Below, one piece after another: positions 1 to 13,369 of a stretch of 64,000 bases of DNA. The position numbers were made by a program, and so were the translations under genes. The notes beneath the pieces are model-generated. The model was given only the letters and a program-made list of their open reading frames with translations. It ran no database searches and was not told the DNA's origin. Origin of the DNA: Dendrophyllia cribrosa (lineage: Eukaryota; Cnidaria; Anthozoa; Scleractinia; Dendrophylliidae); assembly GCA_024195265.1 (NCBI GenBank), contig JAJLRJ010000004.1, positions 28,036,434-28,100,433 on the forward strand, written 5' to 3'. How positions within the stretch are numbered: position 1 is the stretch's first letter; the number at the start of each line of letters is the position of its first letter.

Positions 1-842
1 AGGTTCTTAAAAACCAGGTTCTTATATGCGGGGTTTTACTGTATCCAAAAGAACTCATGCATTTTCATAATCCCTATTGTACTTCACAACTTGTGGCGGG
101 TTTTTACAAGACATAATTGACACAAATCTCTGCCTTCTTTGTATAATACGACAGGCACTATTGTCACTTTTATACGGAAATTCCTCTGTAACTGTTCTTT
201 TCCCTTCGTGAATTTCAACATTATAAGGTTTAATATGCCAGACACGTACAACTGTCAATGGATCTGAGTAATCCATGGCAGAAACGCTGAATGAGGAGTT
301 CAGTTTTTCAATTAGAGACCCGTACAGACAACAACGCAACATAAGCTTAAATGCCCAGAAGATGCGGAGAGCTTACAGCATAACACAAATAATTAAAGCT
401 AACAGCGAAATGCGAACTCGTTTTAGCGAAAGAATCAGAAATGCCGTTCAAGCAATGAGGTTTATAAACTAGTGTACTAAACGCTAAATAAATGTATTTC
501 TTCCGATCCAAAGGAAGAAATTTAGTATTTAAACTAATGTTAACTAACCTTGTTGATGAAATACCACTGATGAGGCAAACAGGCTGAAAGGGATAAGCTT
601 CACTTACTTGGACAACCAGGCAATGATCACAAATACACCCAAGTTCTCCGCACAGAATGATGGGACCGCGACACACACCTCTCGGCAACGAAAATTAGGA
701 ATGGCAGGGAAATTTAGGATTTGAATTGAGTTTTGTTCACTTCGTTTGACAAACAGTGACAGGTCGTTTGAATAACAGTGACAGGGGGAAGACAGGAGGT
801 ACAAAGACCTTTTAGGGGGTTTGAAATTTGTGGTATCAGGAC

Positions 843-856
843 TTTTTTTTTTTTTT

Positions 857-887
<31 letters not shown>

Positions 888-889
888 GG
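843..889. repeat. Poly-T then poly-G tract
   Basis: A run of 24 T is followed directly by a run of 23 G. A poly-Phe/poly-Gly frame across it is an artefact of the homopolymers. The run length is prone to sequencing error. Confidence 0.9.
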
Positions 890-1517
890 TTAGAAACTTT
901 GTCGTGCTTTTTGGGGGCCGGTGAAAGATTTCGGCGAGGACTTTTTTGGGGTAACCTTTTTATGCAGAGAGGACAGGGCTGTTGGAATTTTTTGGGTCTA
1001 ACAATATGGCCCTATTTACAGCCCATTTACAATTACCTGTCACTGTAATAATATGTAATATGTTATTTTCATGGTGCAAATAAAGAGTCTCGATTCGCTT
1101 ACAACACAGAACTGAGAGATCATCATAGTACACAGCCAGCAAGAGGCATTTCAAGAAATTTAGCACAGAATATACCTTATAATCTCAGCTGAACGGTCAG
1201 CCTTCAGGCTTGATTTAAATTATTTCTTATTTATATAAAACGTTCCGGTTACATCCACCAGGATCCGGCGACTTTGTACTATGCGTTGACCCTTGCAGGG
1301 TGTTCATCGCTTGCAACCCGCCAGTGATGACCCGACTGAGCTGGACTTCTTCGGATCTAGGCGGCTTGATCCTCCACCGTCGCAGCACACGTGAGCCGGC
1401 CGCGGTTTCCGGAAACTACACAGCTGTAATCCCTTTCTTCGGCCAACGGAGTTCCACAAAAGACCCAATAAAAAGTTGTGGTACCCTAGGCTTGTTGCCT
1501 TGACCTCAGTTGTTCGT

Positions 1518-1587
1518 CTATCCAGTGGATAAATTGCTATCCTGTCGATAACAGCGCTGTGGGTAATAATTTATCCGGTGGATAGCG
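1518..1587. repeat. Short inverted repeat
   Basis: CTATCCAGTGGATAAATT on the left is mirrored by AATTTATCCGGTGGATAG on the right, giving a 70 bp hairpin-forming, MITE-like remnant. Its family is not identified. Confidence 0.5.
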
Positions 1588-4500
1588 ATGACCTTTTGAC
1601 AACTAGGACCTGATTAGTGTCCATGTTAAATTTATAAACTATTAAACCAATAACAGGCTCTTCCTAGGGCAGTGTTGCAATGTACTTGATTTATAGTCGT
1701 TAGTTTAGCTCATATGGCTCTGCATAGAAGGCGCCACGCGATAGAAATCTCGATAAAATTTGTCAGGCGTCGGTTTATATATAGAGCTTAACCCGTACTC
1801 ACGTCCTGGAAATAAATTAATTGCACCCTATTTGAAAAAAGGCACCTGCTCAAAGACCAGTCGTCATTTTGTTTTGTTAGTGTATTTAAAAAATGAGTCA
1901 GTTAATTTTTTTTCAGTAACCGAGTAACATCTAAGAACTCTCGATACTCTGCAAATAAACTTTTCTTTATGAAAAAAAAAATTAAAAAACAGCAGCCACT
2001 GAAAATATAATGGTGAAACTTGCCAACAGCTAACCATTTTTAACGACAACATTATTGTTCATAATCGTTTCCGATTATGGCGCGCACATGGACCGATTTT
2101 CAACTCAACGTTTTTGTTGGGCGACGTGTTGTAAGTTCATGGAAAGTCTCCTGTTTTCCAAAATATTTCCGCAACAAGATGCAACGTTAACTTTCAAGAC
2201 AACAAAACAGCACTGTAAATACATAATATAATTTCGGATATAATATAGGAAAGGGTTTGAAGTGATTTTATTTTGTCTGACCATGGATATTTTTTATGGA
2301 TTCTTTTGGGTTTTGTTGTGGCCCATGTACCTTTTCCCATACTGCCCCTCCCCCTCCGCAGCTCCTCTCTGGGAGTCAGACTCGCATTCACAATTCCTGA
2401 AGCAACGTTGGTCAAGAATGCAAACAGTTTATTTTATGTCTCTTCTTTAAAGTTTATCAATTTCCCAACTCCGCACACTCGACACAAATGCAAACACAAC
2501 GGATTATTTTTTTTAAATTTAACTTCTGTTTAATTCAGTTTTGAAACTGAATTCTTCAATTTTTCAGACACCATTGCATGATTTTGCATTTTGCGATCTC
2601 AGTGAATGGAAAAAAGAATAGGTGGGTGGGGGTGGGGAGCCACCTACCCTCCCTTAGTCAGTCGCATTTTTGAGCTCTCGCCCAGTTTATTACTTGTTCT
2701 CATTCTTCGCGCCCAAAGAGTTGTCAGAGGAGGAGGCTGGGGCAGTCTCTGATTCTCTATTGAGAGTAAAGTTTCACCGCGGCAACCAATTTACACGCGC
2801 GTACTCGCGTGTTCCTCTATCTCTTAAGAACATAGTTAAGTTTGTGATCTAGATTACATATTACTCTTTTAACTTATTCTCACATTTAAACGAACTAAGG
2901 GCGAGTTTTCTCGGACATACTCTAGCTATTCCAAAAACAGACCTCTAAATATTGCACCTATTCCTCTCGTAAAATATGGAAAGAAAAAGCTACTTTCACT
3001 TTGTATACCTGGAATGTGTTAGAATGTAAACAACATAATTTTGTTAGTGTATTTTGATTTCAAAATGACCAGAGTATGTCCCAAAAAACGCGCCGTAAGT
3101 TAAATAATACGTATTTTTACAATTCAAAGGGATAACGCGATATAATTTGGTCACCCCACACAATGATACTCTCAGATCCAGCTGAGATTGACTGCACAGT
3201 TCACTGATTCAATAAATTTCATTCGTCACATTATAATTTATTTTAGTTTCGCTTGGAAAACTATTCCGTTCGAGTAGAGTAAACTGCATGAAATAGGCCA
3301 GGCAACGACATTCATATCCAAAAACGTAAAAATATAGGTTACGGGAACTATAGCATTTCTTGAGATAATTGAATTCTGTTGCCAAACAAGTAGTTTGAAA
3401 ATGAAAACAGAACCCGCGATTGTCGTTTCCTGGTCAGCATGATCGGAAAAGATTCGTATCTTGGAAACCCGTACGATTCTTTACGAGGACTGGCCTAAAA
3501 CCGCACACTTATTCCTTGAAGGGGGAATTACACCTTAATGCTATTTCGCCATTTGAGATTGGCTTTATGGAATTATCTCGTTACCTTTTCAAGCAATTAA
3601 AAAATGCCATCACAGGTTTATATGTAAATGCTATGCAATGATTTGTGAATTTTTTGGTGATTTTAGGAGCTGTGTGCGAGGGAAGAAGAAAATTGCTCTT
3701 GCGTGGGTATCAACTGTTTGTTGGTTTTTCATAAAAATACTTTTTCTCTATCCCTTTTTTAAAACTCTTATTACAACATTAAAATTCAGGTGTAGCTCCC
3801 CCTAAAGAATGGTTTAAAATTGACTCGTCCCCAGTCGTCTTGTGATTCAAAACAATAGAGAGGACTGGACACGTGTCCGGCAGGGTTTGAAAGGTATTAA
3901 CGACATTACTACAAGAAAATCTACACAAGGACATGCAATAAAGAAACTTGTAAAAGTTTATGGTGAAAAAATAACAATAATTTTATATTTTTACTGTTTG
4001 CAGCAAAACTGAATTTAAATTTCAATACATCCACAACGACCCCCTAAATTTCTCCCGCGCTTTTGCCATGCGAAATTCGCATAAATTTCTTCATAATATT
4101 TGCATTTTGAGACGGTAAAATAGATTTATAAATACAGTCGACTTCTATGTTAACGGATGACTTGTTGCAAGTGTTCAGGAATGATGGGGAGTCATGAGTG
4201 GTAAAATCCATGCGGCGCTCGTATTTGGTCTCTTTGCAAGCCGCCTCTCCCTCGTTCCCTTCTAATTTTGCCTCAGTTCCAAACCTTTGTAACTGAGGCC
4301 AAGCAAGAAGGGTTTGTAAGAAGTCATCATGCTCTTTCCGAATATCTCATCAAATCCCATAATTTCACAAATTGAAGTACTTTGGTACTCTATTGTCAGC
4401 TGGCCTTGACCAGGTTATTTACTAACAGGGCAAAGTCACGTATTTTAAATATAACTTTGAAAAGCCAAAAAAAAGAGTATTTATAGCAACGGAAATAAAA

Positions 4501-5017
4501 AACAATAACGCTCCATTTTTGTTAACCCTTACTATAATGGTGTAACGAGAGTACCAAAGCGTGACTTTGATTGTAGATGGCCCAGATGGAAATGGATTCC
4601 AACTTCAAAAAATTAGCATTATGGTTGGTTTCACTTGGTGTTTTTTTAGGTGCTTAAGAGCGTTTTGCAAAGGTGCTCATAGTAAAATATTTAGTAGAGT
4701 TTTGATAAAAAAAAAGAACAAAATCCCTTGACACTGTTACTTTAATTTCCCTCTACAACGTACACCTCGCAACAGTTGAATCTAATCGCTGACAAGCGCG
4801 TTTTAGAAGAAGTTGACTGTAACAAGAATTTAATAGCCTTCATTTAGACGTTTCCTATTGCTTATTTCTTTGTTGAAGAAAGCTAACAGGAGACGTCTGC
4901 GCAAAAAAGGTAAATTAATGAACTTATAGAATGTATTTCACTACAATTTGAATTAAATATTCATCAGAAGCCCAAATGGGCATCTGATGCTTATAAATTA
5001 TATGTATATTGGACATT

Positions 5018-5205
5018 TTACTGTTCCTCGCTGAAGCTTGACGCCAAAGGTTGTTTGTCTTCGGAGGTGTGAGTGGGTTGAACTTCGTGTACATCTTGTG
5101 CAATGTCTGGAGTTCCTTGCAGGATAAAATCATTGTCATTTGAGTCTTGTTTCGGAGTTCCTTCCACGCTATTTCTAATTCCATAACCAAAGTAGATGAC
5201 AAATC
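5018..5205 (-). CDS. CAT-type amino acid transporter gene A, last coding exon
   Basis: This exon encodes the C-terminal 62 residues of gene A. On the minus strand the sequence reads tttttttgtag|GATTTGTC, a good splice acceptor with the exon starting at 5205. It begins in phase 1, matching the donor at 9926, so the codon split across the intron is Gly. The peptide opens with FVIYFGYGIRNSVE, the last membrane segment and the Y-G-I-x-x-S-x-E signature typical of CAT transporters. An acidic, polar cytoplasmic tail follows and the frame stops at 5018-5020. The exon was found by looking for the missing C terminus of the large exon upstream. Its homologue in gene B is at 25938-26080 with the same phase. 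Confidence 0.88.
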
Positions 5206-5575
5206 CTACAAAAAAGAACCAAAAAACAAAAACAGAACGATTAGCAAACATTGCCAGGGGCTAAAACATCTCGCCCCACTTTCTCAACCAATCAGAAGTA
5301 AAACCAAAACCAATCGTGTCTTGCTCGCACGCGTTTTCCAACGCTTTGCGCCGGTCACATGTATTTGCTTCGAGTTTTGATTGGTTCATTGGATTGACTA
5401 CGGCTGTTGTGATTGGCCAGAGTGATTACTTTGGTTTTGTATTTTTTAGAACTGCTCTAAATGGAAAATATATTTGTTTAATCCCGGCGAATAATCCCCC
5501 TACCCTCCCCTCCCACATGCATTCCATAAATCTCTTGAGAAAAAGGCTCCCAACATGGTAACAAAACCTATGATT

Positions 5576-5839
5576 GGCCGTATTTATACAAGAGACGACC
5601 TTAGCGAGTAGACGACCTTAGCGCACCAAAGCGGCTAAGGTTGTCTAGTATAAATTCGAGAAAAAGGGAAGACGGCTTAGCCGTCTGACGGCTTAGCCAT
5701 CTGAAATTAAGGGCGTCTGATCGATGACCTTAACGCGTAAGGACGACTTAAGGTCGTCCCGAATTTACACTAGACGACCTTAACTAAAAGTGTTAAAGTC
5801 GTCTGGACGACTTAGCCGCCTTCTAGTATAAATACGGCC
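5576..5839. mobile_element. Non-autonomous TIR element (MITE), 264 bp
   Basis: The termini are inverted copies of GGCCGTATTTATAC[AT]AGA. Inside are several inverted and direct copies of a GACGACCTTAGC-like motif, so the whole element can fold. ATT flanks both sides (5573-5575 and 5840-5842) and may be a 3 bp target duplication. No coding frame is present. The superfamily is not assigned. Confidence 0.8.
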
Positions 5840-6127
5840 ATTCCAGTTCTATTAAACCCTTTCTGATGTACATATCCTTGTTAATATACTTTCCCTTAAT
5901 AAAGATACAGAAAACAGCGCTTTACTCTCACAAAAAGCGCCGCTTTTTGAAATAGCGCTTTATTATCACAAAAAGCCGAAATGGTGACAGGAATACATGT
6001 ATAATTATTTTAAAAATACTCATACTAAAATCACTAACGAATTCAATGTGTAGGTTGTGAAGACCTGTTTTTGTAAAAGGTTTCTGTTAAAGCAACTTAA
6101 AACGCTTTTTAAAATTTGGCTTTTAAA

Positions 6128-6260
6128 GGTGATGTTACACGGGACGATCAGTCTAAACGCAACATTAATGAGTTTTAAAAAAGTTGTGTTACACGACGCG
6201 ATTTTTAATGCAACAATGCTGCATTAAAAATCGTCGTTTTTGTTGGTGCAGTTATACCAT
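6128..6260. repeat. MITE remnant with internal hairpin
   Basis: The sequence opens with a GTGATGTTACACGGGACGAT-like terminus. It contains a perfect 14 bp stem, CGATTTTTAATGCA (6199-6212) with its complement at 6220-6233. The matching outer terminus is unclear, so boundaries are approximate. Confidence 0.5.
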
Positions 6261-6407
6261 AAAACTGATAACAAAAGTTCAATGGTGCCTACGACTAGCG
6301 TATTGCGCAACATTTTTTTGATTCTCTGGTCATTTCTAGGTGAGCTTTATACCAAAACAAGATAAGATGGTTTTTGTAATTTTCGTAATATACTGTAAAC
6401 ACATTGT

Positions 6408-6568
6408 AATAGCCCAATTTCGATATATTAAAATTCAACTTGAGACAAAAGACATCACTGCGAGGCTTAGGGGAATAAACCATATAAATCCCTACTATCA
6501 TTCCCCTAAGCCTCGTAGTGATGTCTTTTGTTTCAAGTTGAATTTTAATATATCGAAATTGGGCTATT
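6408..6568. repeat. Near-perfect 161 bp palindrome
   Basis: Arms of about 67 bp (6408-6474 and 6502-6568) are reverse complements with two mismatches, around a 27 bp spacer. The outer ends are AATAGCCCAATTTCG and its complement. It is probably a small foldback MITE in the intron of gene A; if transcribed it would form a long hairpin. Confidence 0.85.
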
Positions 6569-8263
6569 CATTTTTAATGCGAAAATGTGGTAATTAAATA
6601 TTATTATTATTTGTTTCGACGCAAAAAAACAAAAAACAAAAACAAAATCCATACACCAGACTTTTTACAACTGTGTGGTTCACCACATCGGTAAAATAAT
6701 TACAACAGAGACAACAAAAGAGATTCCTAGTTTCTTACGAATTGATAGTCCTTAACTTATCGTAGCGCGAAATCGATAATAGACATTTTTACCGATACGG
6801 CAGCCATATTGATTTTGCTCATGTGAATCCATAATGAGAATCCATAATCCATAGCACTCGCGTGCTAGAACTCTTAGAAACTTAAATAAATTTGATTTGA
6901 ATTTTATTTAATGACTATTAAAATTAATTGTTAATAACAATATATATTATATGACTGCCGTATCGGTAAAAGGGTCTATTAAAACCATAAAAGACGAAAT
7001 TTATGTAAAAATGCATAACGTGAACACGCGAGTGAAACGCGAGTGGTACGCGCGCGATAATCATATTAATTCGGTACGCAAAACACCTGCGCTCCCGACA
7101 ATAAACAAAACAATGGAAACACAAAGAAAGACAGAAATATCTCGCTTTACCGCAAATAGGAAGGATATTGGTTTGTGAGAAAAAATCACGCAGAAGAAAA
7201 GAAAAAAGGAGACTTCAAACGTACGAGAACCTGCCTCTCTTGAAGCTGAAGAAAAAATAATTTCACTCCCGAGAGCGCTCAATCTCAAAATGAAAGCGAC
7301 ATAAGTACAAGAAGAAGCATAACAGCACGTGTGTTCAGTGAAAACGGGCCTGACATAAGCATTAAGCGCGTATGTCCAAGCGACAAGCATAAGCGGAAGT
7401 AAAGATCAATCATGTTTATGTCAATGTTCGTTTTCACTTGACGCAAATTCTTTTTGCTTCCGCTAATGCTTATGTGAAAACCTTTGCATATAATACGTAC
7501 TTGAAAATAAACATCACCCATGATGCTAGAACTCAAAAGCTTTCATTTCAGTGGTCAAGGATTTCATTTGCATGTTAAGAAAATCAAACCAAAGGGCCAC
7601 AGAGCTAAATGCCCTAGACTTCTAGCTGTTTCTTTTTTAGTCAGTTAAGTTATTACTTTCGCATCACTTTCAATCGCTCGGTCGATGACAGTCGCAAAAT
7701 TTACTCGCCCCCTCGACTAACCAGACTAGAGGAACCATTAACACTGAATCTATGAATGGCCGAACGAAAATACGGACACCTTCTCCATATAGAGAAATTG
7801 GACTAAATTTACTTTCGATGGGTAAAAAAGAGAATGGGAAAGTCAAATTTCGAGCTACGAGTTTAAGATATTAAAACGAAAAAAAAAAGGATCTTCCGCG
7901 AATAAGCGAAACAGTGGGAAGATTAAATTTCGAGATTAACAGAAGAGTAAGGCAATACAACTGGCTCCGTTGTGAACGTTTTCCGGCTACACTATAAACC
8001 GACAAAGACAAAAAATATCGCGAGCACTGTATAAACTAGTTGAAAAAGTCCCGGTATAATCTTCCCTTGATTACTGTAAATCTGATCTATATTTAGCGAA
8101 TACCACTATTAAGTCACCTTTTTTTCTAGATCCCAACGAGTTTTTTTATTGTTTTCACTTGCATTAAACGACCACTTTGTAAACCCTTTCAATCCAGAGT
8201 CAATTATAGAGACATATGCATGTGGTGTGGTTCTAACTTTTGAGTCTGTTGACGAAATCCTAT

Positions 8264-8349
8264 GGTGTGGCCATTCAAATGAAACCATTTCGGCAGTACA
8301 TTTGCATGGTACCATTTGTTTGTCAATATTTTACAAAATAAAATTTGGC
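8264..8349 (+). repeat. Dispersed repeat, copy 1
   Basis: This stretch, beginning GTGTGGCCATTCAAATGAAA, matches the reverse complement of 41791-41878 over about 86 bp with scattered mismatches. It is a dispersed repeat of unknown class. Both copies contain the core GGTACCATTTGTTTTTCAAT-like segment. Confidence 0.7.
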
Positions 8350-9925
8350 AGTTTTCTTGAATTTTGATTTTGGCACTCTTAAAAGTTAAAGGGACAAGAG
8401 AAACCATACGAGTATACATTAAACAACCTCGTTCGCAGGATCTCATCTCCCCGCAGATCTTCCCACCTAGGTTGTGCATAAGAGAAATTTATGTATGGCC
8501 TCTGTGCTGGTAAACAAATTCTGTTATTTCTTTTTTTATATCTTATAAACTTTCGCTTCTATGGTTTCAAGGAAATGCGTCAAGCACGGGGGAGGTAAGA
8601 CAAGTGCTCAGCAGCTGAAATCGCAAAGTGATATTTTATGACGCGTTGGAAAATAAACTCATTAAAGACCACGCGTCGAGACCGCTGGTGTAGAAATATA
8701 AATGTTTAATGTTTAAATCATTCTCTACAAAATGAAATTTGCAGTTCTCGACGCATACATGTATGATGAAACAAGTTGAGATGCAATTTGTTTTGCAGAG
8801 AATTAGGGAAACGTGAATTTATTCTACTGGGCTAAAAGATATCTCGAAAGATTACAATTCGGCGACTATATAAATAGCTAATCGCATGTTGTAAGAAAGA
8901 GTATAGGTGTACGTTTTGGCGGGTCGTAAAACACCGAGATAATTAAACCCCACCGGCGGTCAATCATTTTCGGTTAATTATTCCGTTTGTTCGCCCACGC
9001 GCGTAATAAAGATTGCGGGGAAAAAGGCGAGCGAGTAATGAAACGAACAAAGTAAAAATAAAGAGAAGAACAGTTAAAAACTAGTGAATTGATAAAACAT
9101 GTAAAGGCGTCTCGTGATAGATGAAATACGAAATGTAGTTGATATTGTTAAAATATTCAGTATTGCAATATTATTCTACTTTTAAGTGCTCACTTATTAA
9201 TTTTTTTTACCTCGTTTCACTACCGCGAATAAACCGAATATTTTGATTATCAGAAGACAGTCACGAAATTTGTATTTTATCAACACAGAGTACTAAGAAT
9301 CTAACTTACTTAAAGTAAAACAGAACCTCAGTGAGCAATTTGTTTTCGTATTGAGGCGGAAAAATTATTCATTGACAGAGCATAAGACCACCATGATAAT
9401 TCAGTTTCGACTCAATTTGCATGTAAATATACATCTTTAGCCCTTGTCATGCTATGAGCAATATATTTTATCCTTCTAGCTAAGTTTAGGTTAAAACCGC
9501 TGAAATAGCAGATTAAGATAATTTTAGAGATGTTATGTTCGACATTCTCGCGATAGTTGAAATATCGAACGGATTTCCTTTAAGAATATTTCTACAATTT
9601 ACATGTACATTGAAAATGTGTTCAAATCGAGTCAAAAAGTTAACTTAATTCCCGGTCTTTCTCTCTGTCGCACTTTCACAGTAGGAACAGTTTTATATAA
9701 CAAAGTGATTGATTTATGCGACAAAGAAAATAAAATATGTTGTGTTGAACTGAATTTAAAATCGATTGAAGAGCGAAAAAGAAACAAATGAAAGAAGAAG
9801 TAATGATACCGTTGATCTGACAGAGAAAAGATTAAATAAAAAAAATAACGAAAGAAAGAAATGTATATTTAATTTTGGAAAAAAAGAAACAATTGTATAT
9901 TATTAAAAATGTAACAAATCCTTAC

Positions 9926-11633
9926 CTATGATCATCCAAACTCCGAACCGTACCCACGTCCATGGGGACAACTTGAGAAGAAGAAACATGTTAACAACAA
10001 CGCTGGCGAAAGGAAGGACTGGAATACACGGAACAGTGAAAGGAAATTTCGCATTGTTCGTCGGTTGTAGCTGCATAACCACCACGCCAAAAATGATTAG
10101 AATCCCGAGGAAAACGGCTGTGAATATGGCCCAGGCATCACGGTCCCCTAAATCTCCCCATCCTGCTAATAAAAGAGCACAGAATCCTGCAAGTCCAACA
10201 ACCACCAGCGAAATAGCAGCCGTGGCGATTTGACTTGTGGTGTTGGTAGGTTCTTCCGCGTCCTTAGTGTCTTGTTTGTTCTCGTCTTTGGCACTTTCCA
10301 GGGGCTTGTACTCGGGGCCTTGAGATTCAGGCAGCATCTTCTGACAACATATTACTCTGTAGCTTAGTACAGAGCTTGAGGTGTCTTCATCGTACTCGAC
10401 GTCTTGAACGCCGGGCTGAAACCTCAGAACGAGAACAGATATAGATACGAGGGTGTAGGCAAGTAAAGTGCCAATCGATAGCATTTCAACTAGTTGGGTT
10501 AGGTCCAGCATCAGCGACAGGATTGCTGATAGCACCCCTGCGAAAGCGATTGAGATGATAGGGACGTTTGTGCGTGCGTAGATCCTGGAGAAAAACTTAA
10601 AGAGGAGACCGTCATTCGCCATGGAATACATGATCCGGGGTACGGCGAAAATCCCGCTCATGAGTGATCCTGCCAAGGCACACAACCCTCCAACGGCTAT
10701 CACATATTTAGCTGCGGGGACACCGGCTGCTTTGAAGGCTTCTGGCAACGGCGCGAACTTGTCCAGCTTGTCGTAGGACACCATCAGCGTCAAAATGGAG
10801 GCCACGCCGAAGTAAGCCAGGAAACTGATGATGAGACATAACATGATGGACAAAGGGATGGCGCGCTTGGGATTGATTGTTTCTTCGCTTGCTGTTGCTA
10901 CCACATCAAAGCCGACAAAGCAGTAGAAACAGCTTGCAGCCCCGGCCAAGATTCCTGATACCCCGTATGGGAGGAACTGATGTCTACCGGCCCAGTTGCT
11001 GGGGTTGATATGGAACAAGCCTACAGCCAACACGAACAGGATCACCAGCATGTTGACGGCAGTGACAACTTTGTTGAACATGGCAGAATGTTTGGCACCG
11101 GTAGCAACAACCATGGACACTGCAAGCACGAGAACAAACGCCAGGAAGTCAGGATACGAACCCAAGCCAGAGGCATTAAACGTTCCAATGTTTTCGACGA
11201 AGAACTTTCGAAACACTCCCCCAGCAATGGAGTCAATGTACTCGCTGCTTGCTCTGCCTAGCGAAGCGGTTCCGATCACATACTCTAGAATCATATTCCA
11301 ACCGATTATGAAGGCCCATATTTCTCCCAGAGAAGAATAGATGTAGACGTAGGCCGAACCAGCTTTCGTGATCCGACAACCGAACTCCGAGTAGCAAATC
11401 CCCGACAGGAAAGCAGCAACGGCAGCGATGAAGAAGGACAACACGACGGCTGGACCAGCGACGTCTCTCGCTATCTGCCCTGTAACAACATACAGACCCG
11501 CTCCAACCGTCGCTCCAACCCCAATGGCAGTTAAATCAAACACGTTGAGGCATCGGCGAAGCGGAGAGCTTGAAAGATCATTGTCGATCTCTTTCCGACG
11601 TGTTAGAAGCCGAAGAAATCGTGCGAGAGTCAT
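9926..11633 (-). CDS. CAT-type cationic amino acid transporter gene A, main coding exon
   Basis: The exon encodes residues 1-569 of a predicted 631-residue multi-pass plasma-membrane transporter of the APC superfamily, SLC7A1-4 branch, whose characterised members carry arginine, lysine and ornithine. Family signatures seen are CLNVFDLTAIGVGATVGAG (about 29-46, first membrane segment and substrate loop), GICYSEFGCRITKAGSAYVY (78-97), GEIWAFIIGWNMILEY (103-118, including the conserved Glu104), the DVVATASEETINPKRAIP segment, and the APLPEAF and PRIMYSMANDGLLFKF segments. The length fits CATs. The ATG at 11633 was chosen because the family N terminus starts about 25 residues before the RCL motif. 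The exon ends at 9926 before a GTAAG donor, and reading through gives only a few unrelated residues before a stop. Unlike gene B, no intron interrupts the QLVEMLSIGTL region. I cannot tell CAT1, 2, 3 or 4 apart. Confidence 0.95.
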
Positions 11634-12629
11634 TGTTGAACTAGATCTCTAAACACTGTAAAACGTTTCCTCCCAGTGGGTTTTCAGTTTTCAATACGGC
11701 TAATTGATAAAGGTTTAGAAACCTCCCTTCGCTTTAAAACGTCTCTAAATGAGTGCCATAATTAAATTCTCTCCCCCAGAAATGGTTCAACCTTCTCCTA
11801 CGTTAAAAAAACGTAACCCTCTTCTGCTGGGCCAAGATTGAATTGAATTTTCTCTCGAACGCTTCGTGTGTAACTCTCTAAGAAAATCGAATCAGGATTT
11901 TTAATTGACAGACGATATTCAGAATTGTTGGTAAATTTGCATGACACTTATCTGTGTGACGTCTTGATCACAATAGCAGATGTCTTTTGACCAATTGTTC
12001 TTAAGCCGCAAAATACTGAGGTCACAACAAATGACAACAACAGGAAAAATTTACATCGCCAACCCAATGACTAAATCGAAAACAGCCGCGCTTTACATAT
12101 ATTTTGTAGCAAACTTATTAACCGGTAATTTAAGAAATAAATACAGTAAATAAGGCTTATTCCTTGGCATACGAAAAATGGGGCCCCCGATAAGGTCAAT
12201 TTCGTGTGATGATTTCGATTCCTTAGTGATAGCGTAGCTAATTTTTTCCCAACATATTTTTATAACGTAAAGACGTCAGTTTTGGGAATTGTTTACCACG
12301 ATCTTTAATGTAGAAATAATTCTGCTGTTGTCACAGCGAAAGAAAACGCTGTGAACGAATTTAGCTTTGCCAGGGCAGGAACGGAACTTTTTTCTTTAGT
12401 TAGGTGATAAATCAGTTGATCCGACGTACGGGGGTGGATCAAAATAGAGAGCTTTGAAATGCAAATCATCGAAGTAATGACACTTTCTTCCGCTGTCTTG
12501 AAATAAATTCAACACGATCGAAGGAAAAAAATAATAATTTGCGGCCATTTCATTCCATGCCAATATTTTTCAGCTATGTTAGTTTTATATTTTTAAAGAG
12601 GCAGTACTTAAGTACTGTACCTATTAACG

Positions 12630-12675
<46 letters not shown>

Positions 12676-13369
12676 TGAATGCAAATTTAAACAATTGCGA
12701 AAGTTAAAGACAAAATTTTATCATCTTTAGCCATCGCGCCGTGATCAGAAACTTTTTTTTTACTTTAATCTTTAATTCGATATATTTCTCATTGTACTTG
12801 TCGGAATCAGTCTTGATAAGAAAGCTTTGTACACAGGGAAGCTTTACATGCGATGGTTTAAGTAAAAAGAGAATGAAAGGTATTGATCGTGGGAAACATA
12901 ATAGATCACAAATCTCCAAGATAACGAAAGTTCGGCTTATCGACCCGGGCTTATCGACCGGGGGAATAGTATATAAATAGGATGATACGCGAAGCAACGG
13001 AAATTGCTTTTAGTTCGATTTCGAGTTAGGAAGTGGATTGCACCCTAGTTATAGCAAATCAGCTAACGTTGGTAAATATTTCTGATTTCTGTTTTTGGTT
13101 CTGAATGTTTCTATTAAACGGCAAGTGTACAATATTTCAAGTTAAGTTTTCATGGACAGCGTGACATATAAACATGGATAATTTTAGTTTCATGTACGTC
13201 GCGAAATAATTACTTCAAAAGAGATTTTATTTCTAGTCAAGTTCAAGTACCGAGGACTTCAGAAGTAGAATTGCTTTATCATGTTTCTACGTTGCGATGA
13301 CCACCCTACATCATGCAGATACAAAATGTGACTAGCTAATTATATACCTTGTTCAAATCATAGCTAATG
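11634..13369. other. Upstream region of gene A, no gene recognised
   Basis: This should contain the promoter and 5' untranslated region of gene A. A possible splice acceptor (agatctag) sits 8-9 bases before the start codon, so a 5' non-coding exon further up is possible. A TATATAAATA box on the plus strand at about 12970-12979 follows two copies of CTTATCGACC-CGGG and could mark a plus-strand start site, but no plus-strand gene follows. No coding sequence was recognised. Confidence 0.5.
12632..12672. repeat. (TA)n microsatellite
   Basis: About 20 uninterrupted TA dinucleotides. Confidence 0.95.

Larger units (their letters stand above)
1..5017. other. Intergenic stretch, no gene recognised
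   Basis: AT-rich sequence downstream of transporter gene A. Only short, unconvincing frames are present on either strand and none shows a recognisable domain. It holds a poly-T/poly-G tract near 843-889 and a small inverted repeat near 1518-1587. The 3' untranslated region of gene A should lie just below 5018, but I could not fix a polyadenylation site. Confidence 0.6.
5206..9925 (-). other. Last intron of transporter gene A
   Basis: This 4.7 kb intron starts with GTAAG at 9925 and ends with a pyrimidine-rich tract and TAG at 5206. It contains no recognisable gene. It holds a TIR element (5576-5839), a MITE remnant (6128-6260), a strong palindrome (6408-6568), a dispersed repeat (8264-8349) and otherwise AT-rich DNA. 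Around 7344-7482 there is a weak inverted pair based on GACATAAGCATTAAGCG. The stretch 8350-9900 shows nothing I can name. Confidence 0.8.

Noticed and set aside
1..820. Possible exon fragments on the minus strand
   Set aside because: A GTAAGT donor-like site near 605 exists, but the peptide shows no recognisable domain and no partner exon.
821..1048. Frame with poly-Phe and poly-Gly
   Set aside because: It is a reading of the adjacent poly-T and poly-G runs.
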